From contig DIZL01000073.1 of the NCBI GenBank assembly GCA_002429385.1, forward strand, positions 1 through 9,029: 9,029 nt of DNA. Direction: 5' to 3'. The stretch comes from Prolixibacteraceae bacterium UBA6029 (GTDB lineage: Bacteria; Bacteroidota; Bacteroidia; Bacteroidales; Prolixibacteraceae). Of the stretch, positions 5,090 through 9,029 are shown in pieces. The first letter of the stretch is position 1. Every line of letters starts with the position of its first letter. The notes below the pieces were generated by a model, which worked only from the letters and a program-made list of their open reading frames with translations, was not told where the DNA came from and searched no databases. Position numbers and translations under genes: made by a program.

Positions 5090-7210
5090 TTAAAAGCTTT
5101 TTGCTGCTTTCTCAAAAGCGGATTGCAATTTCGTAGGCTGTGAGGATTTTAATTTTTTTGCATGATATCTGGTTCCATCAGCTTTTACAAAGCATTTTAT
5201 TGCAATATTCCAGTGTTGTTGACGGGGACAAATAAGTTTGCTGTTATTCATTGCTTCCCGGATAAATACCATTAAATCACCTTGATCTGCATACCAATTC
5301 AAAGGTGTATTCACTGGAAGTCCATTAAATAGCTTACGAAATTGAGGCAACTTAATTTCTTCAGAAATTGCTTTCAGTTTATTAAGTTCTTCAAATACAA
5401 CGGGAAGTCTATCCTCACCCTTTGGTTTGTAATTATAAGCTAAAGCCTTAGTATTAAAGTTATTATATTTATCGATGGAATTGTTTTCTTCATTTGCATT
5501 TTTCAGTGATCCGGTTGACTGACCTCGTAGAAGATCCTCAATATCAATAGCATTATAACTAGGTTGAACTTTTAAATAATCCAATTCAATTGCTAATATC
5601 CCCTTAAAATCGTTGAAATATTCATTTAATTCCCGGCCCTCTCTATTTACTGATCGCTCTTTAAGCAGCATATCTTTATATTGATCGGATACAAAAGGCG
5701 CTTTTTTGGAGGTTTCTTCACTGTCAAATAGCTGTAATAAATGCTCTACCGCCTGATCGTATATATCTTTCAAAGCATCTTTCAAATTTTGAGCAATAAA
5801 TAATATTGGGTACTTTCGATTTGCCGCTTGTATTAGTGTTGTGGACAAGACTTTCAATAATTGATTAATGAGTTTTGATTTAGGAACCATTGAGGCAATT
5901 GTATCTGTAATTTGACAATCCAATGCCATTTGGTCAATTACTGCTTCAATCGGATTTTTATCAATCCGTAGGAGTTCCATTTGAAGGAATGCGATCATAT
6001 TATAAAGAACAACTGTTTCTTTGAATTCCTCGCTTTGAATTTCAATTTTAACATCCAATAAACAGTTATTTATGAAGCAATTCTTAACAGCTTCTGTATC
6101 CGGTAACAAATAGTAATAATCAGTATTCTTTAACGAATTAAATTGTATTCTGAGATTATCCAATTCACCTAAAATAACAGGTTTGTATTCTTCAACCGTC
6201 TTACTGTCTGATGGGTATTTAATCTTAAAATCAGCCATGACTCGTTGACTTCGGTCATAACCTTCCTGAAAACTTTTAGCAAATAACTGGTCATACTGGA
6301 GTTCAGACACATCCCTTAAGTCAACCTCTCCATCCCGAACCCCGTACAGCCATTTATCGTATTTTATAAATGACCAGCAACAAACAGGAGGATTTGAGAT
6401 TTTATTTCCTTTAATAGTTTTAATAGAAGATTCAAAGAATTGAGGGGTTAAACTTGAACGCAACTGATCCCCGGCTTTGAATTTGCAAAATGAATCATGG
6501 AATTCATTTTCATTTTCAGGCATAGCAACAAAAGATAAAGCCTTAAGCTTGACTAATTCTGCGATAAATTCCCGGGGACTTAATTGCTTGATATTTTTAA
6601 AAACGCATTCCAATTTTTGTATTTCTGCATCCAGGTGATCCTTAAGTACAGCGTTAGCTCCGACCGATTCAATAAACCTTTGTTTGAATTTCGTAGCCTC
6701 CATTGTTACACATTCAACCTTCTTTTTGGTCTGCCAGTTCCGTATTTTCAGATAATCTTCATCAGTGGTTCTCAAAGGCTTCCGGCCAATCTCATAAAAT
6801 ACCACATTTCTTTTGTTGCATCGGAAATCAGAAAAAGTAAACGGCGGCAACTTTAATTTAGTTTCTCCGAAAATTCTAGTTAAGCGAACGTTTCTTTCAC
6901 TTAAAATACAACCTTTCCTTAATTGTGTTTTTTCGTCTTGATTGTAAAAAAGCAGACGTGAGGAATAGATTTTAAAGCAGTTTTCTTTATCAGTTGCAAA
7001 CTGGAAATATTCTTTGTATTCCATATCTTCTGTTTCCTGATTTACCAGGCCTAATTCCTTCAGAAGTATTAATAATTGTTCATTGATTCCATACGAGTGT
7101 AGTTGAAGCTTTTCGAAATAGAGTTCTGCCTTAAGTTGGGCATCTTCCCAGGCTGATTGATAGATAATCTCAAAATGTTGACTGAGTTGTTGGTTGAGGT
7201 CAGTTGTCAT
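5090..7210 (-). CDS. Unrecognised 706-residue protein with a possible RteC-like C-terminus
   Basis: A soluble-looking, highly helical, charged protein with no signal peptide or membrane segment. I do not recognise residues 1-605. Residues about 608-706 (LPQFRKLFNGLP, LNWYADQGDLMVFIREA, HWNIAIKCFV, then a basic tail) follow the pattern of the C-terminal part of RteC-type regulators of Bacteroides conjugative transposons: a tryptophan-containing strand, a leucine-rich helix, a second aromatic block, and a Lys-rich end. This similarity is by eye and weak. No nuclease, polymerase, recombinase or ATPase motif was found, and there is no RHRY-type tyrosine-recombinase signature. It lies upstream of the HTH genes on the same strand but 230 bases away, so it is probably a separate transcript. 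It looks more AT-rich than the genes downstream and contains none of the palindromic repeats found in the two primase-type genes, which suggests a different origin. Confidence 0.75.
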   Translation of the reverse strand: MTTDLNQQLSQHFEIIYQSAWEDAQLKAELYFEKLQLHSYGINEQLLILLKELGLVNQETEDMEYKEYFQFATDKENCFKIYSSRLLFYNQDEKTQLRKGCILSERNVRLTRIFGETKLKLPPFTFSDFRCNKRNVVFYEIGRKPLRTTDEDYLKIRNWQTKKKVECVTMEATKFKQRFIESVGANAVLKDHLDAEIQKLECVFKNIKQLSPREFIAELVKLKALSFVAMPENENEFHDSFCKFKAGDQLRSSLTPQFFESSIKTIKGNKISNPPVCCWSFIKYDKWLYGVRDGEVDLRDVSELQYDQLFAKSFQEGYDRSQRVMADFKIKYPSDSKTVEEYKPVILGELDNLRIQFNSLKNTDYYYLLPDTEAVKNCFINNCLLDVKIEIQSEEFKETVVLYNMIAFLQMELLRIDKNPIEAVIDQMALDCQITDTIASMVPKSKLINQLLKVLSTTLIQAANRKYPILFIAQNLKDALKDIYDQAVEHLLQLFDSEETSKKAPFVSDQYKDMLLKERSVNREGRELNEYFNDFKGILAIELDYLKVQPSYNAIDIEDLLRGQSTGSLKNANEENNSIDKYNNFNTKALAYNYKPKGEDRLPVVFEELNKLKAISEEIKLPQFRKLFNGLPVNTPLNWYADQGDLMVFIREAMNNSKLICPRQQHWNIAIKCFVKADGTRYHAKKLKSSQPTKLQSAFEKAAKSF

Positions 7211-7427
7211 AGGGTGTCAGGTATGTTAAGTCGTTGGTTTAAATAACTTCTTTAATCTCATCCTCCTATCTCTCCGCATCGTTCATTGCTGATGAAACAT
7301 GCCGATACTTAATCTTTTCTAAATATAAAAAATATTTCTAAATAATAAAATAAATAAGGAAAGAAATGTTAAACAAGTTTGTGATTATAAGACGGATTGT
7401 GATTCCAATCACATCAATGTCTCTGAC
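7211..7427. other. AT-rich leader region of the 706-residue gene
   Basis: No gene is visible. The stretch 7317-7370 is strongly AT-rich and could hold the promoter of the minus-strand gene, but no pair of boxes at the right spacing stands out. A CRP-like palindrome lies at its far end. Confidence 0.4.
7398..7413. promoter_or_regulatory. CRP/FNR-family-like palindrome
   Basis: TGTGATTCCAATCACA is a perfect 7-base-arm palindrome matching the CRP consensus TGTGA-N6-TCACA. A further half-site TGTGATTATA starts at 7380. It is about 188 bases upstream of the 706-residue gene and about 450 upstream of the PAS gene, far for direct activation of either. It may be a binding site or chance. Confidence 0.4.
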
Positions 7428-7473
7428 TTCCTCAAAAATACAGGATTGAGGAAGTTGAGGAAGTTGAGGAAAA
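7428..7473 (-). repeat. Right copy of the 46-base inverted repeat bounding the gene block
   Basis: TTCCTCAAAAA (7428-7438), eight variable bases (7439-7446), then the 27-base part made of tandem TGAGGAA units (7447-7473). It is the inverted counterpart of 684-729 with the same spacing. It is followed outward by an AATTCGT motif, as on the left side. Confidence 0.75.
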
Positions 7474-7500
7474 AGGAATTAGGACGAATTGCAAAAAAAA

Positions 7501-7598
7501 GGATTACACTGCCTGCCCCGGCTTGTCGGGGAATTAAAACGGATTACACGAATTAATCCCTTCTCCAACCATCGGCCAAAGCCCCGCCTGCTGCAGGC
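7501..7598 (+). repeat. GGATTACAC direct repeat with GC-rich hairpins
   Basis: GGATTACAC occurs at 7501-7509 and 7541-7549. Between them CCCCG/CGGGG (7516-7520, 7527-7531) can pair. Further on GCCTGC-T-GCAGGC (7586-7598) is a 13-base palindrome. These are the same kinds of intergenic repeats as on the left side of the block; no gene is seen. Confidence 0.6.
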
Positions 7599-7670
7599 AG
7601 GCAGAAAGGCTCATTTCATCCGCGATTGCAAATCCAGGTTTTCCTTTCCCCCGCCTGCGTTGGGAAGGTC

Positions 7671-7716
7671 TTTCCTTTCCTCTTTCCTCTTTTCTCTTTT
7701 CTCCATGCCCCATGCT
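7671..7716 (+). repeat. Polypyrimidine tract ending in CTCCATGCCCCATGCT
   Basis: A C/T run with CTTTCCTCTTTCCTC-like units, ending in the CCCCATGC motif. This is the intergenic version of the sequence that encodes the HGAEGMEHGAES-type linker in the DUF3987 gene at 2095-2217. Confidence 0.6.
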
Positions 7717-7721
7717 AAGAA

Positions 7722-7827
7722 TCATGTAACTTTTTTCATAAATTATGTAACACTTTAACACAATAAAACCTATCTTACCCCTAAAATCTGGCACTTTCCC
7801 CGGAAAGTGCGGTTGAATGTTACATGA
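7722..7827. promoter_or_regulatory. Regulatory-looking spacer: three ATGTAAC motifs and a 20-base dyad
   Basis: TCATGTAAC (7722-7730), ATGTAAC (7745-7751) and the inverted GTTACATGA (7819-7827) surround a perfect dyad, GCACTTTCC (7791-7799), CC, GGAAAGTGC (7802-7810). The dyad is about 51 bases before the PAS gene ATG and has no T-run, so an operator or leader hairpin is more likely than a terminator. I could not place -33/-7 boxes. Confidence 0.45.
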
Positions 7828-7861
7828 AGCTTTAGATCACTGGATTTAAAATGATTTTATA

Positions 7862-9029
7862 ATGGAAAAACTGATCAATACAAATGATATAACTCTTCTG
7901 CAAAGGGCGGAAGAACTTCATAAAAAGAAACGATCTGTTTCTGAATCAAAACTTTCAGAGTTTGATACGTTGAAACTCATTCATGAACTTGAGGTGCATC
8001 AGATTGAGTTGGAAATGCAGAACGAAGAAGTTATGCTTTCAAAAAATCAGGCCGAACTTGCTACCGAAAAATATGCTGAATTATACGATTTTGCGCCATC
8101 AGGTTATTTTACACTTTCCGAAAAAGGTAATATTATTGATTTAAACCTCAGCGGATCAGAAATGCTAGGCAAAGAACGCTCGCATTTAAAAAATAGATCG
8201 TTTAATTTTTTTGTTTCCAATGATACCAGACCAATTTTCAATCATTTTCTTGGGAAAGTATTTAAAAGCAAAGCCAAAGAAACCTGCGAGGTGACGCTGT
8301 CAACCATTGGCAACTTGCCTATGCAGGTTTTACTTACCGGCATTGCTACCAAAAATGGAGAACAATGCCTTGTAACCATAATTGAAATCATCGAGCGCAA
8401 GCGGGCAGAACAAGAATTAATCATTGCCAACAAAGAACTTGTCTTTCAAAACGGTGAGAAAGAAAAGCGTGCAGCAGAGTTAGTCATTGCTGACAAAGAA
8501 CTTGTATTTCAAAACGATGAGAAAGAAAAACGTGCAGACGAACTAATTATTGCCAACAAAGAACTTGTCTTTCAAAACGGTGAGAAAGAAAAGCGTGCAG
8601 CAGAGTTAGTCATTGCTGACAAAGAACTTGCCTTTCAAAACGATGAGAAAGAAAAACGTGCAGACGAACTAATTATTGCCAACAAAGAACTTGTCTTTCA
8701 AAACGGTGAGAAAGAAAAGCGTGCAGTAGAGTTAGTCATTGCTGACAAAGAACTTGTCTTTCAAAACGAAGAGAAAGAAAAACGTGCAGACGAACTAATT
8801 ATTGCCAACAAAGAACTTGCTTTTCAAAAAGAAGAGAAGAAGAAACGGGCAGCAGAGCTTATCATAGCAGACAAGGAGCTTACCTTTCAAAGCAAAGAGA
8901 AAGGAAATAGGGCTGCAGAGTTAATCATAGCTAACAAAGAACTTATTTTTCAAAACGAAGAAAAAGAAAAGCGTGCAGCAGAACTAATCATTGCCAACAA
9001 AGAGCTTGTCTTTCAAAACGAAGAGAAAG
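7862..9029 (+). CDS. PAS-domain signalling protein with 21-residue repeats, 3' end beyond window
   Basis: Starts at ATG 7862 (an in-frame TAA lies at 7847-7849 and no earlier in-frame start follows it) and stays open for 389 codons to the edge. Residues 31-70 are a helix with the LIHELEVHQIELEMQNEE motif that often precedes PAS domains. Residues about 70-178 are a PAS sensor domain: YAELYDFAPSGYFTLSEKG, then IIDLNLSGSEMLG, ending in VTIIEIIERKRAEQE. From residue 185 the protein is a tandem array of 21-residue units (ELIIANKELVFQNEEKEKRAA), three heptads long, likely forming a long helical signalling rod. No membrane segment is seen. In similar proteins such a region leads to further PAS domains and a histidine kinase, which would lie beyond the window; this is inference. 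It lies on the opposite strand to, and outside, the inverted-repeat-bounded block. Confidence 0.85.
   Translation, partial: MEKLINTNDITLLQRAEELHKKKRSVSESKLSEFDTLKLIHELEVHQIELEMQNEEVMLSKNQAELATEKYAELYDFAPSGYFTLSEKGNIIDLNLSGSEMLGKERSHLKNRSFNFFVSNDTRPIFNHFLGKVFKSKAKETCEVTLSTIGNLPMQVLLTGIATKNGEQCLVTIIEIIERKRAEQELIIANKELVFQNGEKEKRAAELVIADKELVFQNDEKEKRADELIIANKELVFQNGEKEKRAAELVIADKELAFQNDEKEKRADELIIANKELVFQNGEKEKRAVELVIADKELVFQNEEKEKRADELIIANKELAFQKEEKKKRAAELIIADKELTFQSKEKGNRAAELIIANKELIFQNEEKEKRAAELIIANKELVFQNEEK
8414..9029 (+). repeat. 63-base coding tandem repeat (nine full units plus a partial)
   Basis: Units begin at 8414, 8477, 8540, 8603, 8666, 8729, 8792, 8855 and 8918, with a tenth from 8981 cut by the edge. 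The first six alternate between an IIANKELVFQNGEKEKRAA-like and a VIADKELVFQNDEKEKRAD-like unit, so the real amplification unit there is 126 bases. By eye the first two dimers differ at 4 of 126 positions and the second and third at 3. The later units are more diverged. Confidence 0.95.

Noticed and set aside
7208..7275. GGAGGA-like sequence on the minus strand upstream of the 706-residue gene as a ribosome binding site
   Set aside because: It is about 50 bases before the ATG, too far to act in start selection.
7534..7794. 86-codon minus-strand reading frame in the spacer before the PAS gene
   Set aside because: It is made largely of polypurine/palindromic repeat sequence (EKRKEERGKERPSQRRRGKGK) with no recognisable domain; most likely a chance frame through repeats.
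8414..9029. Regularly spaced repeats that might suggest a CRISPR array
   Set aside because: Units are contiguous, 63 bases long, in one open frame and lack unique spacers; they are coding repeats.
1..9029. tRNA genes, rRNA genes, or a tRNA-linked attachment site
   Set aside because: I saw no cloverleaf-like sequence or conserved tRNA/rRNA motif on either strand; without a scanner this is a reading by eye only.

Overview
The window looks like chromosome of a Bacteroidota bacterium. The primase-type genes belong to families common on Bacteroidota integrative elements. Two candidate promoters fit the Bacteroidota form (TTTG, 19 bases, TAnnTTTG), no start codon has a convincing Shine-Dalgarno site, and the spacers are full of short palindromic repeats of the kind common in this phylum. 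Family assignments are from recognition of motifs; no search was run.

Layout. (1) Bases 1-377, minus strand: 5' part of an unrecognised gene that runs off the left edge. (2) 378-729: a repeat island with palindromes of several families. (3) 730-7210: five genes, all on the minus strand, transcribed right to left: a 706-residue unknown protein with a possible RteC-like C-terminus (5090-7210), two small helix-turn-helix proteins of the excisionase/HTH_17 type (4563-4859 and 4270-4560), a BT4734/VirE_N-type primase-like protein (3329-4273), and a PriCT-2/DUF3987 primase-helicase-type protein (730-2670). The three central genes are tightly coupled (2-base gap, then a 4-base ATGA overlap) behind a good Bacteroidota-type promoter. 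The last gene is separated from them by 658 bases packed with repeats. (4) 7211-7861: spacer with a CRP-like palindrome, repeats, and a strong 20-base dyad. (5) 7862 to the right edge, plus strand: a PAS-domain signalling protein followed by at least nine and a half 63-base (21-residue) coding repeats, still open at the edge.

Working together: the two HTH proteins are probably the element's regulators or accessory factors, and the VirE_N and PriCT-2/DUF3987 proteins probably make a primase/helicase replication module. The block is bracketed by a 46-base inverted repeat (684-729 and 7428-7473), the left copy ending at the base before the stop codon of the last gene. It may therefore be a discrete element, although no integrase or transposase gene is visible in it.

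The most striking signal is a palindromic repeat family. At least five copies lie in the window, and their stems show perfect compensatory changes: all four combinations of two covarying base pairs occur. Two copies lie inside the DUF3987 gene in the same reading frame and encode nearly the same peptide. Other palindromes lie in domain linkers of the same gene and of the VirE_N gene. The 706-residue gene shows none of these and looks more AT-rich, suggesting a different history.
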